DNA of 64,000 bases from Faecalibacterium prausnitzii (GCF_003287405.1 NZ_PRLD01000008.1:84753-148752); one strand, 5' to 3'. Counted from the stretch's first letter, positions 34,874 through 43,165 are shown. Program-made: numbers and translations. Notes: generated by a model not told the origin, from the sequence alone.

Positions 34874-36145
34874 TTACACATTCAGGCGGGCAAACGCCTG
34901 CCGGACATCACCGGAGAAATACAGCGTACCCAGTGCGCATACCGGGCCTTCGCCGCCCAGTTCTTCCGCACGCGCCACACCGGCTTCGATGCTGTCCGCA
35001 GCCTCGGCGGTGCAGCCGTAGGCGCGGATATGCTCCGCCAGCGTCTGCGCCGGCATGGCGCGGGGGTTGTGCGCCGTCACGGTCACGAACCGCTCAGCCA
35101 GCGGTGCCAACAGCGCCAACATCTCGTCCACGTCTTTATCTGCCATGATGCTGACCAGAAAGACGAATTTCTGCCCGGGGAAGCGGTCTTTCAGGCTCTG
35201 CACCGTGGCGCGCATCCCGTGGGCGTTGTGGCTGCCGTCCAGCACAAAGGTCGGGCTGTGGCGCAGCAGCTCAAAGCGCCCGGGCCAGCTCACCTGCTCC
35301 AACCCGGTGCGGATGGCGCTTTCCGGGATGTTCCAGCCGTGCTGCCGCAGCACCCGCAGGGCGGTAATAGCCAGCGCGGCGTTGCGGGGCTGATAGCTGC
35401 CGATAAGCGGCAGGCGCACCCCGTCCAGCCCGTCAAAGCTGAAGGTGACTGCGTCCAGATCCCCGCCGGTGATCTGCAGCTTGGCAAAATCCACCTCGGT
35501 AAGGGGCGCATTCTGCTGCGCCGCCACCCGGCGCAGCACGGCGTCTGCTTCCGGTGCGCCGCCGTAGCTCACCACCGGGCAGCCCGGCTTGATGATGCCG
35601 GCCTTGGCAGCGGCGATATCCGCCAGCGTAGGGCCAAGCTCCTTGACGTGATCCATGCCCAGTGCGGTGATCACCGCGCAGGCGGGCGTTTCGATGACAT
35701 TGGTAGAATCCAGCGTGCCGCCAAGTCCCACCTCCAGCACTACGATATCGCACTGCTGCTGCGCAAAATAGAGCATTCCCAGTGCGGTGATGATCTCGAA
35801 CTCGGTGGGCACGTCCTCCATGGCATCGGCGGCAGGCTTTACCTGCTCCACCAGCTCCACCAGCGCCTCGTCCGGGATCTGCTGCCCGTTGATCTGGATG
35901 CGCTCGTTGAACCGGTTGATGAAGGGCGAGGTATACAGTCCCACCCGGTAACCGGCGGCTTGCAGGCAGGAAGCCAGCATTGCCGCCGTACTGCCCTTGC
36001 CGTTGGTGCCCGCCACATGGACGAATTGCAGCTTTTTGTGCGGGTCGCCCAGTGCAGCCAGCAGGGTGCGGGTGCGGGTAAGCCCGGGCTTATGCCCCGC
36101 CCACTGCACCGCGTGGATGTATTCCATTGCCTGTTCGTAGTTCAT
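34874..36145 (-). CDS. folC: Folylpolyglutamate synthase / dihydrofolate synthase
   Basis: FolC adds glutamates to folates, trapping them in the cell, and may also make dihydrofolate from dihydropteroate. The 423-residue protein has the ATP-binding loop VAGTNGKGST (residues 43-52), YTSPFINRFNERI, VGLGGTLDSTN and the C-terminal Mur-ligase domain with LDGSHNAHG. It lies about 500 bp downstream of folT on the same strand, with three repeat elements between. Pairing with a folate S component suggests salvage of external folate. Confidence 0.96.
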   Translation of the reverse strand: MNYEQAMEYIHAVQWAGHKPGLTRTRTLLAALGDPHKKLQFVHVAGTNGKGSTAAMLASCLQAAGYRVGLYTSPFINRFNERIQINGQQIPDEALVELVEQVKPAADAMEDVPTEFEIITALGMLYFAQQQCDIVVLEVGLGGTLDSTNVIETPACAVITALGMDHVKELGPTLADIAAAKAGIIKPGCPVVSYGGAPEADAVLRRVAAQQNAPLTEVDFAKLQITGGDLDAVTFSFDGLDGVRLPLIGSYQPRNAALAITALRVLRQHGWNIPESAIRTGLEQVSWPGRFELLRHSPTFVLDGSHNAHGMRATVQSLKDRFPGQKFVFLVSIMADKDVDEMLALLAPLAERFVTVTAHNPRAMPAQTLAEHIRAYGCTAEAADSIEAGVARAEELGGEGPVCALGTLYFSGDVRQAFARLNV

Positions 36146-36169
36146 AGATACTGCCTCGATTCAAGATCA

Positions 36170-36287
36170 CGATTTGGAATGCGCTCCGCTTCGCTCTGCG
36201 CATAAATAGCGGAATCACTATTTATATTTCGCGTTTGGAGCGCTCTGCGGAGCGCTCCAAACGCATTTTCACGGTAGGGGTTTGGGA
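36170..36287 (-). repeat. Composite repeat family 2, inverted copy
   Basis: Read on the minus strand: CCCCTACCGTGAAAATGC, a perfect 15-bp hairpin (36231-36245 with 36250-36264, loop CGCA), an AT tract, then TTCCGCTATTTATGCGCAGAG and GCGCATTCCAAATCG. Order is the same as at 10511 and 29424. Confidence 0.75.
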
Positions 36288-36292
36288 ACGAG

Positions 36293-36434
36293 CTCCCTCA
36301 GTCAAAACCTGACGGTTTTGACAGCTCCCTCTGAGAGGGAGCCTTTGGCATAGCGGGAAAGTTTCTGGCTTAACCGGAAAGTTTGCGGGCGCGCTTGCTC
36401 CCCCGGGGGGAGCTGTCGCGCAGCGACTGAGGGG
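36293..36434. repeat. Palindromic repeat subfamily B, copy 2
   Basis: Outer arms CCCTCAGTC and GACTGAGGG, inner palindrome CTCCCTCTGAGAGGGAG, duplicated GGAAAGTTT, and a short hairpin CGCGCAGCG. It shares GTCAAAACCTGACGGTTTTG with the copy at 2097. Confidence 0.75.
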
Positions 36435-36450
36435 CTTTGAATCGGCGGAG

Positions 36451-36640
36451 CCGGAAAAAACGGTTAAAAGATCTTCACGCCGAACAGGCGTGAATCTTCA
36501 GTTTTTTCCGGTGTAGCCCACCCCTTTGGGGTTAAAAGGGGCGAGCAGCCCCTTTTTCGTGGCTCCAGCGCGTCGAAATCGCTGGCACTTTTCTGGTTCT
36601 CTTTTGGTGTCAAAAGAGAACATCCCCCGCCTGAGAGGGT
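36451..36640. repeat. Cluster of hairpins between folT and folC, possible third repeat type
   Basis: It opens with a nested 61-bp palindrome (CCGGAAAAAAC..GTTTTTTCCGG enclosing TTCACGCC..GGCGTGAA), followed by AAAGGGGC..GCCCCTTT, CCAGCG..CGCTGG and GTTCTCTTTTG..CAAAAGAGAAC. No ORF stands out. The last hairpin, just past folT, could terminate its transcript. It is a single copy here; I suspect it is another dispersed element. Confidence 0.5.
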
Positions 36641-36653
36641 TTTCTCAGTTTTC

Positions 36654-37166
36654 TTACTTCTTTGCCAGCTTCATCAGGCTGCGGTTTTCCAGCAGGATGC
36701 GCAGCAGCACAACGTTCACAGCGCTCAGGATGAGGGCGTTGGGGATGCGCACTGCCAGCGTTGCCCACGGATAGCCGTAAAACAGGCGCAGCGCCAGCGA
36801 GGTGATGACCATGGAGCCTACAAAGTGCCCCAGCAGCACGCTGGCTGCAAGCCGCAAATTTGTGGAAAGGCTGCTCAGCTTCTGCCACGCAAAGCCCGCC
36901 ACCAAGCCGATGGCACCCGCGCCCAAGGTGATCAGCGGGTTGATGGCGTAGCCCGCCAGCACACCGCCGATGATATCGGCCACTGCGCCCACCGCAAAGC
37001 CTGCGCCGGGGCCAAACACCACCGCCGCCAGCAGCACCGGCAGACTGCCCAGATTGAACCGGACGAAGCCGGTGGAGATGCTCAGCACCCGGCTGAACAC
37101 GATGCTCATAGCCACCAGCAAAGCCAGCATGGTCAGGGTACGCGCAGAAGTTTTTTTGTCGTTCAT
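36654..37166 (-). CDS. folT: Folate ECF transporter S component
   Basis: The 170-residue membrane protein has six hydrophobic helices and FolT-like segments: VAMSIVFSRVLSI, FVRFNLGSLPVLLAAVVFGP (substrate-site region), GAVADIIGGVLAG and the C-terminal YPWATLAVRIPNALI. It binds external folate and uses a shared ECF energising module. GGAGGACA lies 8 bp before the ATG. The THF riboswitch in its leader and folC downstream support the folate assignment strongly. Confidence 0.92.
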   Translation of the reverse strand: MNDKKTSARTLTMLALLVAMSIVFSRVLSISTGFVRFNLGSLPVLLAAVVFGPGAGFAVGAVADIIGGVLAGYAINPLITLGAGAIGLVAGFAWQKLSSLSTNLRLAASVLLGHFVGSMVITSLALRLFYGYPWATLAVRIPNALILSAVNVVLLRILLENRSLMKLAKK

Positions 37167-37205
37167 CGTAGTTGTCCTCCTTAAAAAGGAACAGCAGGCA
37201 GGACG

Positions 37206-37249
37206 CAAAAAACGCCCTCCCCTGTGACAGACCGCACAAAGGAGGGCGT
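37206..37249 (-). terminator. Attenuator terminator in the folT leader
   Basis: ACGCCCTCC pairs with GGAGGGCGT and is followed on the minus strand by a T run, ending about 40 bp before the folT ATG. It is the likely expression platform of the upstream THF aptamer. Confidence 0.8.
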
Positions 37250-37316
37250 GAATTCCAACAACATTCACTTCCGGGCAAAAACCGCAGACGGCTCTCGCCT
37301 GCACCCAAGTCCATGC

Positions 37317-37412
37317 AGCAGCGGGATGCAGACCCTGCACCGCGGTCAATACCTTCGTCCGCAGCACAACTCCCCGTTGATGCGGCACTTAACGCGCAGG
37401 GTCTTACTCTGT
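37317..37412 (-). promoter_or_regulatory. Tetrahydrofolate riboswitch (THF aptamer)
   Basis: The minus strand shows the conserved THF-aptamer segments in order: AGAGTA, GCGCGTTAAGTG, GGACGAAGG, ACCGCGGTG and TGCATCCCGCT. CCCTGC pairs with GCAGGG to form the long-range helix. It begins within about 15 nt of the predicted transcript start and is followed by the attenuator and folT. Binding of tetrahydrofolate should reduce folT-folC expression. Confidence 0.9.
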
Positions 37413-37422
37413 TGATGATGCC

Positions 37423-37451
37423 ATTATAATCCTTTTTTTACCGCACTGCAA
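37423..37451 (-). promoter_or_regulatory. Predicted promoter of folT-folC
   Basis: TTGCAG, 17-bp spacer, consensus TATAAT on the minus strand, placing the start of transcription at the edge of the riboswitch. Confidence 0.8.
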
Positions 37452-37615
37452 GCGCTCAAACAGACATCTTTGCCAAAGGAGCGTTTTTATTTTTGGCAGT
37501 GTTGTATAAACATAGGACTTTTGCCCGCCTGTCTTCCTCTTTTCTTTTGGCTCAGAACGTGGTAAGATGAACACAAGATACCAAAGGGGGAACTGCCCCG
37601 GAAAGGAAATTTTCC

Positions 37616-39310
37616 ATGAAATTCAGCGAAATGACCTATACCCGCCCGGACATCGATGCCCTGCTGGCACGGTGCAAACAGCTGGCTGCCAAGGCCGCCG
37701 ATGCGCAGGACGGCGATGCCCTCATTCAGGTGTACTACGAGCAGAGCCGCGCCTTTGCAGACTACACCACCGCCTCCCAGCTGGCGAACATCCACTACAC
37801 CTGCGACACCCGCGATGCCTACTGGAAGGCCGAGCAGGACTTTTTTGATGCCAACGGCCCTGCCGTGACCAACGCCAGTGTGGAGATCAGCCGGGCGTTT
37901 CTGGCAAACCCCTATGTGGAAGCGCTCACCGAACACTTCGGCACCACCTGTGTAGCCGGTATGAAGAACGCTGTGCTGGGCATGGACGACCGCACCGTTG
38001 AATTGCAGCAGCAGTTCAACGCGCTGGTCAGCCAGTACCAGCAGATCTACGGCGGTGCGCTGGTGGAACTGGACGGCAAGCAGCTGACCATCCCCCAGCT
38101 GGGCCCCTACAAGGAGGATCTGGACCCCGCCGTGCGCCGCGCCGCCTACGAAGCCGAGGCCGGTTACTTTGACGCCCACCGGGACGAGCTGGACGCATTG
38201 TACACCAAGATCGTCAAGAACCTGAACCAGCAGGCGCAGGTGCTGGGCTATAAGGACTACAGTGAGCTTTCCTATGTGCGCATGAACCGCATCGGCTACG
38301 GTCAGGCTGAAATTCAGGCCTTCCGGGATCAGGTGGCAAGGGACGTTGTGCCCGAGCTGCAAAAGGTGATGGCCATGCGCGCCAAGCGCACCGGCATCAC
38401 TCACCCCACCTTCACCGACCTGCCCATCATCTTCAAGGACGGCAACCCCAAGCCCATCCCGGGCTATCAGGCACGCATGGACGCCGCCCGCACCATGTAC
38501 CACGAGCTGAGCCCCGAGACCGCCGAGTTCATCGACTTTATGCAGGACAACGAGCTGTTCGATGTGGAAAGCCGTCCCGGCAAGATGTCCGGCGGTTACA
38601 TGACCAGCCTGCCCAGCTACAAAGCGCCCTTCATCTTTGCCAACTGGAACGATACCTCCGGCGATGTGGACGTGCTGACCCACGAGTGCGGCCATGCCTT
38701 TGAGGGCTATGTGGCCGAGCGCGACCCCAACGTGCCCGCCGATCTGGAATGCCCTGCCATGGAAAGCGCCGAGATCCACTCCATGGCCATGGAGTTCCTC
38801 ACCGCGCCGTGGCACCACCTGCTGTTCGGCAAGGACACCGAGAAATATTCCCTGCTCCACGCCGAGGACAGCTTTGTGTTCCTTGCCTACGGCTGCGCCG
38901 TGGACGAGTTCCAGCACATCATGTACCAGAATCCCGACCTGACCCCCGACCAGCGCAACGCCGAGTGGCTCAAGCTGGAAAAGAAGTACCGCCCGTGGAT
39001 CGACTTTGACAACCTGCCCTTCTACGGCCGCGGCGCCGGGTGGCAGCGCCAGCTGCACATCTATGAGTGCCCCTTCTACTATATCGACTACTGCCTGTCC
39101 ACCATGGCAGCGCTGCAGTTCTTCCTGCTGAGCCTTGACGACCACAAGGACGCATGGCAGCGCTACCTCAAGCTGGTGCGCCGCGCCGGGCTTGCCAGCT
39201 ACACCGAGCTGCTGCAGACCGCCGGGCTGAAGGTACCCTTTGCGGAGGGCAGCGTCAAGGGCATCGCCCAGCAGATGACCCGCTGGCTGGAGGAGCATCA
39301 GGTGGGCTAA
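37616..39310 (+). CDS. M3-family oligoendopeptidase (PepF-like)
   Basis: The 564-residue zinc peptidase has the M3 motif THECGHAFEGY (HEcGH, with the downstream Glu in ECPAMESAEIHSMAMEF) and the family's helical fold. It has no signal peptide and would trim oligopeptides in the cytoplasm, for example peptides left by signal-peptide or general proteolysis. Length agrees with the clostridial M3 subgroup. GGAAAGGAAA precedes the ATG. It is followed by an unrelated exported protein with its own promoter. Confidence 0.94.
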   Translation: MKFSEMTYTRPDIDALLARCKQLAAKAADAQDGDALIQVYYEQSRAFADYTTASQLANIHYTCDTRDAYWKAEQDFFDANGPAVTNASVEISRAFLANPYVEALTEHFGTTCVAGMKNAVLGMDDRTVELQQQFNALVSQYQQIYGGALVELDGKQLTIPQLGPYKEDLDPAVRRAAYEAEAGYFDAHRDELDALYTKIVKNLNQQAQVLGYKDYSELSYVRMNRIGYGQAEIQAFRDQVARDVVPELQKVMAMRAKRTGITHPTFTDLPIIFKDGNPKPIPGYQARMDAARTMYHELSPETAEFIDFMQDNELFDVESRPGKMSGGYMTSLPSYKAPFIFANWNDTSGDVDVLTHECGHAFEGYVAERDPNVPADLECPAMESAEIHSMAMEFLTAPWHHLLFGKDTEKYSLLHAEDSFVFLAYGCAVDEFQHIMYQNPDLTPDQRNAEWLKLEKKYRPWIDFDNLPFYGRGAGWQRQLHIYECPFYYIDYCLSTMAALQFFLLSLDDHKDAWQRYLKLVRRAGLASYTELLQTAGLKVPFAEGSVKGIAQQMTRWLEEHQVG

Positions 39311-39363
39311 AGGCAAGCGAAAGTCGTTTCGTTACAGCGTCAGGGCGTTTCGTGTCAGTTTTC

Positions 39364-39391
39364 TTGCTTTTCCGCCGGGCTGCGATATACT
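39364..39391 (+). promoter_or_regulatory. Predicted promoter of the exported-protein gene
   Basis: TTGCTT, 16-bp spacer, TATACT, 45 bp upstream of the start. Confidence 0.6.
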
Positions 39392-39435
39392 GAAACCAGA
39401 AATCCCCCTTCGAAAATGGAAAGGAGAACTGACTT

Positions 39436-40101
39436 ATGAGATCTTCCCGTTTGTTCCGGCGTATTGCGGCCGGTTTATGCGCTGCGACCATGCTGTGCGG
39501 CGGCATGGCTGCAGCGGCGGCTGCGCCCGCGCTGCCCGCTGCTCCCGCTGCGGCAGAGACCACCAACGCCTCCCCCAGTGATGCCGAGCTCAAGGCTGCT
39601 TTTTCCAAGTTCACCGTCACCTACGACGAGGAGACCGGCGGCTGGGATCTTTCCTCTCCGCAGGAGCAGGCCAGCATGGCAAAAAAATCCTGCGGGCTGT
39701 ACCCCTATATGTTCGTACAGGACGACGGCATTGCCTTTAACATGATCCTGACCTATGCAGGCAGCAAGAAGCTGGACATCAAGACGGTCAATGTGACTGC
39801 CGATGATAATATGTATACCTTCACCTGTGATGAAGAGTACGGCGGCTATGATCAGGATCTGGGCTGCTGGTTCGATCTGGAGCTGTTCCAGCTGAGCGAC
39901 GACGAGATCAGCTGGCTGAGCGAGTGGCTGAACGCCAAGAGCGTCACCGCCGTGTTCGTTGGGCGGAACGGCACCACCCAGAGCTACGCCCTGACCAAGG
40001 AGAACCGCACCGCCATTCAGGAGATGGTCACCGCCTACAACCTGATGCTCTCCTCCACCGTGGAGCAGTGCGACTCCATCCTGACCAGTCTGGCAAAGTA
40101 A
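39436..40101 (+). CDS. Exported protein of unknown function
   Basis: The 221-residue protein has a Sec-type signal (RRIAAGLCAATMLCGGMAAAAAAPALPA, cleavage likely in the Ala-rich stretch at residues 25-42). The twin Arg is not followed by a Tat-like FLK motif. The mature part is acidic and beta-rich (FTVTYDEETGGWDL, NMILTYAGSKKLDIKTVNVTADDNMYTFTCDEEYGG) with no family I recognise. GGAAAGGAGA precedes the ATG. A terminator follows. Confidence 0.78.
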   Translation: MRSSRLFRRIAAGLCAATMLCGGMAAAAAAPALPAAPAAAETTNASPSDAELKAAFSKFTVTYDEETGGWDLSSPQEQASMAKKSCGLYPYMFVQDDGIAFNMILTYAGSKKLDIKTVNVTADDNMYTFTCDEEYGGYDQDLGCWFDLELFQLSDDEISWLSEWLNAKSVTAVFVGRNGTTQSYALTKENRTAIQEMVTAYNLMLSSTVEQCDSILTSLAK

Positions 40102-40114
40102 CCGCAATTTACAC

Positions 40115-40153
40115 AAGTCCCCGGAGCGTCTGCGGATGCTCCGGGGCTTTTTT
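40115..40153 (+). terminator. Intrinsic terminator
   Basis: CCCCGGAGC pairs with GCTCCGGGG, then TTTTTT. Confidence 0.9.
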
Positions 40154-40205
40154 GCGCAAAATATGAACAGCAAATATCTACTGTCGATGCTTTCTTGCCA
40201 GCGAG

Positions 40206-40348
40206 CTCGCCCTCTTCGTCTTTGCTTCGCAAATCCACCTCTCCCAAAGGGAGAGGCCTTGGCAAAGAGATGAAGTTTGCGTGGACTGCCAAGGGCTCCC
40301 ACTTTGGGGGAGCTGGCAAGGCCGATAGGCATTGACTGAGAGGGCGAG
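40206..40348. repeat. Palindromic repeat, A/B hybrid copy
   Basis: The left half is family A (CTCGCCCTCT, CTCTCCCAAAGGGAGAG, AAGTTTGC). The right half resembles subfamily B (GGGCTCCCACTTTGGGGGAGCTGGCA, split here at GGGCTCCC and GGGGGAGC, and TTGACTGAG) before returning to the A end AGAGGGCGAG. Confidence 0.75.
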
Positions 40349-40404
40349 GATGCTGCCCGCATACAGCCATTTTTTCAAAAATTTTATTTTTTGCAAAAAA
40401 ACGC

Positions 40405-40433
40405 TTGCAAAGCAGGTCAACCTGTGCTATACT
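40405..40433 (+). promoter_or_regulatory. Predicted promoter of tRNA-Thr
   Basis: TTGCAA, 17-bp spacer, TATACT, 17 bp before the tRNA. Confidence 0.8.
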
Positions 40434-40449
40434 AATCGAGCTGTGATGT

Positions 40450-40525
<76 letters not shown>

Positions 40526-40531
40526 GCTCAG

Positions 40532-40567
40532 ACACCCTGAAGTCTTAGGATTTCGGGGTGTTTTTTT
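40532..40567 (+). terminator. Terminator of tRNA-Thr
   Basis: ACACCC(TGAA) pairs with (TTTC)GGGGTGT and is followed by a T run. Confidence 0.85.
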
Positions 40568-40653
40568 GTGTTTTTCCAGTGCTGCCGGCTGTTGCATCCT
40601 TCTGTTTGTGGATTCCGCCCAAAATAGAACGACTTTTTCTCCCGGTACGTCAA

Positions 40654-40688
40654 TTGCAGCCATCTCCAAATTGTTATACAATTAACAT
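40654..40688 (+). promoter_or_regulatory. Promoter of the alcohol dehydrogenase gene with a Rex-like box
   Basis: TTGCAG, 17-bp spacer, TACAAT (40677-40682). The sequence TTGTTATACAATTAACAT at 40671-40688 matches 12 of the 14 fixed positions of the clostridial Rex operator TTGTTAA-N4-TTAACAA and overlaps the -10. Rex represses fermentation genes when NADH is low. Confidence 0.55.
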
Positions 40689-40745
40689 AATAACAAACTA
40701 CGGTACAGCGCTGCGTGTGCCGTGATATTTTTGGAGGTTTACATT

Positions 40746-41963
40746 ATGGCTCGTTTTACTTTGCCCCGTGATCTGTACCATGGCAAGGGCGCTTTGGAAG
40801 CGCTGAAGTCCTTCACCGGCAAAAAGGCAATGATCTGTGTCGGCGGCGGCTCCATGAAGCGCTTCGGCTTCCTGGATCGTGCGGTGGAATACCTGAAGGA
40901 AGCCGGCATGGAGGTGGAGCTGTTCGAGGGCATCGAACCCGATCCCTCTGTGGAAACCGTCATGCGCGGTGCCGAAGCCATGCTGAAGTTTGAGCCCGAC
41001 TGGATCATCGCTATGGGCGGCGGCTCTCCCATCGATGCAGCCAAGGCCATGTGGATCAAGTACGAGTACCCCGAGATCACCTTTGAGGAGATGTGCAAGG
41101 TGTTCGGCATCCCGCCGCTGCGCCGCAAGGCACACTTCTGCGCCATTTCCTCCACCTCCGGCACTGCCACCGAGGTGACCGCCTTCTCCATCATCACCGA
41201 CTACCAGAAGGGCATCAAGTACCCCATCGCAGACTTCGAGATCACCCCGGACGTGGCCATCGTTGACCCGGATCTTGCTGAGACCATGCCCAAAAAGCTG
41301 GTTGCCCACACCGGTATGGACGCCATGACCCATGCCGTGGAGGCTTACGTTTCCACCGCACACTGCGACTACACCGATCCTCTGGCCATCTTTGCCATCC
41401 GCATGATCCAGGGCGATCTGGTGGACAGCTACAATGGCGATATGTCCAAGCGCGACTCCATGCACAACGCCCAGTGCCTTGCCGGTATGGCCTTCTCCAA
41501 CGCGCTGCTGGGCATCGTGCACTCCATGGCACACAAGACCGGCGCTGCCTTTGCAGACTACGGCGCACACATCATCCACGGCGCTGCCAACGCCATGTAC
41601 CTGCCCAAGGTCATTGCCTTCAACGCCAAGGATCCCGAAGCCAAAAAGCGCTACGGCGTCATCGCGGACGAGATGAAGCTGGGCGGCGCAAACGATGACG
41701 AAAAGGTCGGCTTGCTCATCGAGTACCTGCGCGGCATGAACGATGCGCTGAACATCCCCCACTGCATCCAGCACTACGGCCCGGACTCCTACCCCACGGA
41801 GCAGGGCTTTGTGCCGGAGAATGTGTTCCTCGAGCGTCTGCCCGAGATCGCCAAGAACGCCATCGCTGACGCCTGCACCGGCTCTAACCCCCGCCAGCCC
41901 AGTCAGGAAGAGATGGAAAAGCTGCTCAAGTGCTGCTACTACGATACTGAGGTGGATTTCTGA
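40746..41963 (+). CDS. Iron-containing alcohol dehydrogenase (butanol-dehydrogenase type)
   Basis: The 405-residue NAD(P)-dependent oxidoreductase has the family's GGGSPIDAAKAMW nucleotide region, SGTATEVTAFSII, and metal ligands in MDAMTHAVEAY and HSMAHKTGAAFADYGAHIIHG. It would reduce an aldehyde to an alcohol or the reverse in the cytoplasm. The ATG at 40746 has GGAGGT upstream. The Rex-like box suggests control by NADH/NAD ratio. Substrate is not readable. Confidence 0.93.
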   Translation: MARFTLPRDLYHGKGALEALKSFTGKKAMICVGGGSMKRFGFLDRAVEYLKEAGMEVELFEGIEPDPSVETVMRGAEAMLKFEPDWIIAMGGGSPIDAAKAMWIKYEYPEITFEEMCKVFGIPPLRRKAHFCAISSTSGTATEVTAFSIITDYQKGIKYPIADFEITPDVAIVDPDLAETMPKKLVAHTGMDAMTHAVEAYVSTAHCDYTDPLAIFAIRMIQGDLVDSYNGDMSKRDSMHNAQCLAGMAFSNALLGIVHSMAHKTGAAFADYGAHIIHGAANAMYLPKVIAFNAKDPEAKKRYGVIADEMKLGGANDDEKVGLLIEYLRGMNDALNIPHCIQHYGPDSYPTEQGFVPENVFLERLPEIAKNAIADACTGSNPRQPSQEEMEKLLKCCYYDTEVDF

Positions 41964-41999
41964 TCTATCCTTTCTTTATTACACCTCCTTCCCTATGCG

Positions 42000-42037
42000 C
42001 AAAGGCCCCGCAGTGCACAGTGCCCTGCGGGGCTTTT
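42000..42037 (+). terminator. Intrinsic terminator of the alcohol dehydrogenase gene
   Basis: GCCCCGCAG pairs with CTGCGGGGC and runs into TTTT. The rest of the 41964-42320 gap is AT-rich and should hold the tat promoter, but no single pair of boxes stands out. Confidence 0.85.
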
Positions 42038-42320
42038 GCCTTTTCCGGCACAGGCTGCAGGTATTCCTCTGTTGTATCCTATCCAGAGCGTAATAACTTG
42101 ACGCAAAAATATGTTTTGTTGATTAAAACAGGCCATTCGCACACTCGTTCATAAAATATTAATAATATATCAACATTCAGTACACCACTTTTCGGTATAC
42201 ATAGGGCAACAAAGGCGCGCAGTGCGCCGAATCCCCGCCAAAAAGGGCAAAAAGGCACAAACCGCTGTGGTGTGCGGCGGCCTTGGAAACGCCCTTGGTA
42301 CAGGAAAGGAAACGTTACTT

Positions 42321-42866
42321 ATGAAAATTGGTTTTTGGGAACTTATCGTCATCGTCATCGTGGCGTTTGTGTTCATCGGCCCGGATCAGCTGCCTGTCTA
42401 TGCTAAAAAGATCGGCAAGATGCTCCGCGAGCTGAAGAAGTACACCGGCGCTGCTTCTGAAGAGATCCAGAAGAACGTGGTAGAGCCCCTGAACGAGATC
42501 CAGGCACCCCTGAAAGAAGCTGTTGCCCCCCTGACCGATATCAAGAAGGATATCGACAGCAGTATGCGGGACGTGACCAAGAGCTTTACCGGCATTGGCA
42601 AGACCAGCAAGGAGGAAGCCGCCAAGAAGCAGGCCGAGACCGAGGAGGTCACCGACCTGACCGAGGACACCGTGGAGGAGCTGCCCGAGCAGCCCGCCGA
42701 AGCCCCGGCAGAAGCAGCCGAGACTGTCCCTGCTGAAGCTGTGGAAGTCCTCGCTGAAAAGCCGGAACAGCCCGCTGCTGAGCCGGTTGCCGAGCCTGTG
42801 CAGGAAGCCCCTGCCGCTGCCGAGGAAGCCGCCGAAGCTGCACCTGCTGAGGAAGCAAAGGTGTAA
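42321..42866 (+). CDS. TatA/TatB-like translocase protein with long acidic tail
   Basis: The 181-residue protein has the Tat plan: N-terminal membrane helix GFWELIVIVIVAFVFI, the GP hinge (GPDQLP), and an amphipathic helix. The tail from about residue 95 is a low-complexity Ala/Glu/Pro region (EEVTDLTEDTVEELPEQPAEAPAE onward, more than 80 residues). GPDQLP and the extra length make it TatB-like. It forms an operon with tatA and tatC. The function of the tail is unknown. Confidence 0.88.
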   Translation: MKIGFWELIVIVIVAFVFIGPDQLPVYAKKIGKMLRELKKYTGAASEEIQKNVVEPLNEIQAPLKEAVAPLTDIKKDIDSSMRDVTKSFTGIGKTSKEEAAKKQAETEEVTDLTEDTVEELPEQPAEAPAEAAETVPAEAVEVLAEKPEQPAAEPVAEPVQEAPAAAEEAAEAAPAEEAKV

Positions 42867-42967
42867 GCGCCCCTACTTATTTATGGATGCACCCGCGCCC
42901 GCGGTTGCCAGATACATTCTGTAATACGCCCGCCACGCGGCGCGGCAAGAAAAAGGAGATATTTATT

Positions 42968-43165
42968 ATGCGTATTGGTACTAATGAGCTGCTGATCATT
43001 CTGGTTGTCGTTCTGCTGATCTTTGGACCCAAGAACCTGCCGAAGCTGGGCAAGATGTTCGGTAAGACCATCAATGGCTTCAAGAAGGGCATGGAGGACG
43101 AGGATGCCGAGCAGTCCGAGGAGACCGTGAAGAAGGCTGATAAGAAGGACGAAGACGAGGAGTAA
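42968..43165 (+). CDS. tatA: Sec-independent translocase protein TatA
   Basis: The 65-residue protein has a membrane helix TNELLIILVVVLLIF, hinge GPKNLPKLGKMFGKTINGFKKGM and a charged tail rich in Glu, Asp and Lys. It oligomerises to form the Tat pore. The real start at 42968 follows AAAGGAGA; an upstream in-frame ATG is not needed. tatC follows after 2 bp. Confidence 0.93.
   Translation: MRIGTNELLIILVVVLLIFGPKNLPKLGKMFGKTINGFKKGMEDEDAEQSEETVKKADKKDEDEE

Noticed and set aside
552..40348. Repeats considered as a CRISPR array or integrons
   Set aside because: Copies are dispersed over tens of kilobases, palindromic over their whole length, and lack regular spacers, cas genes or an integrase.
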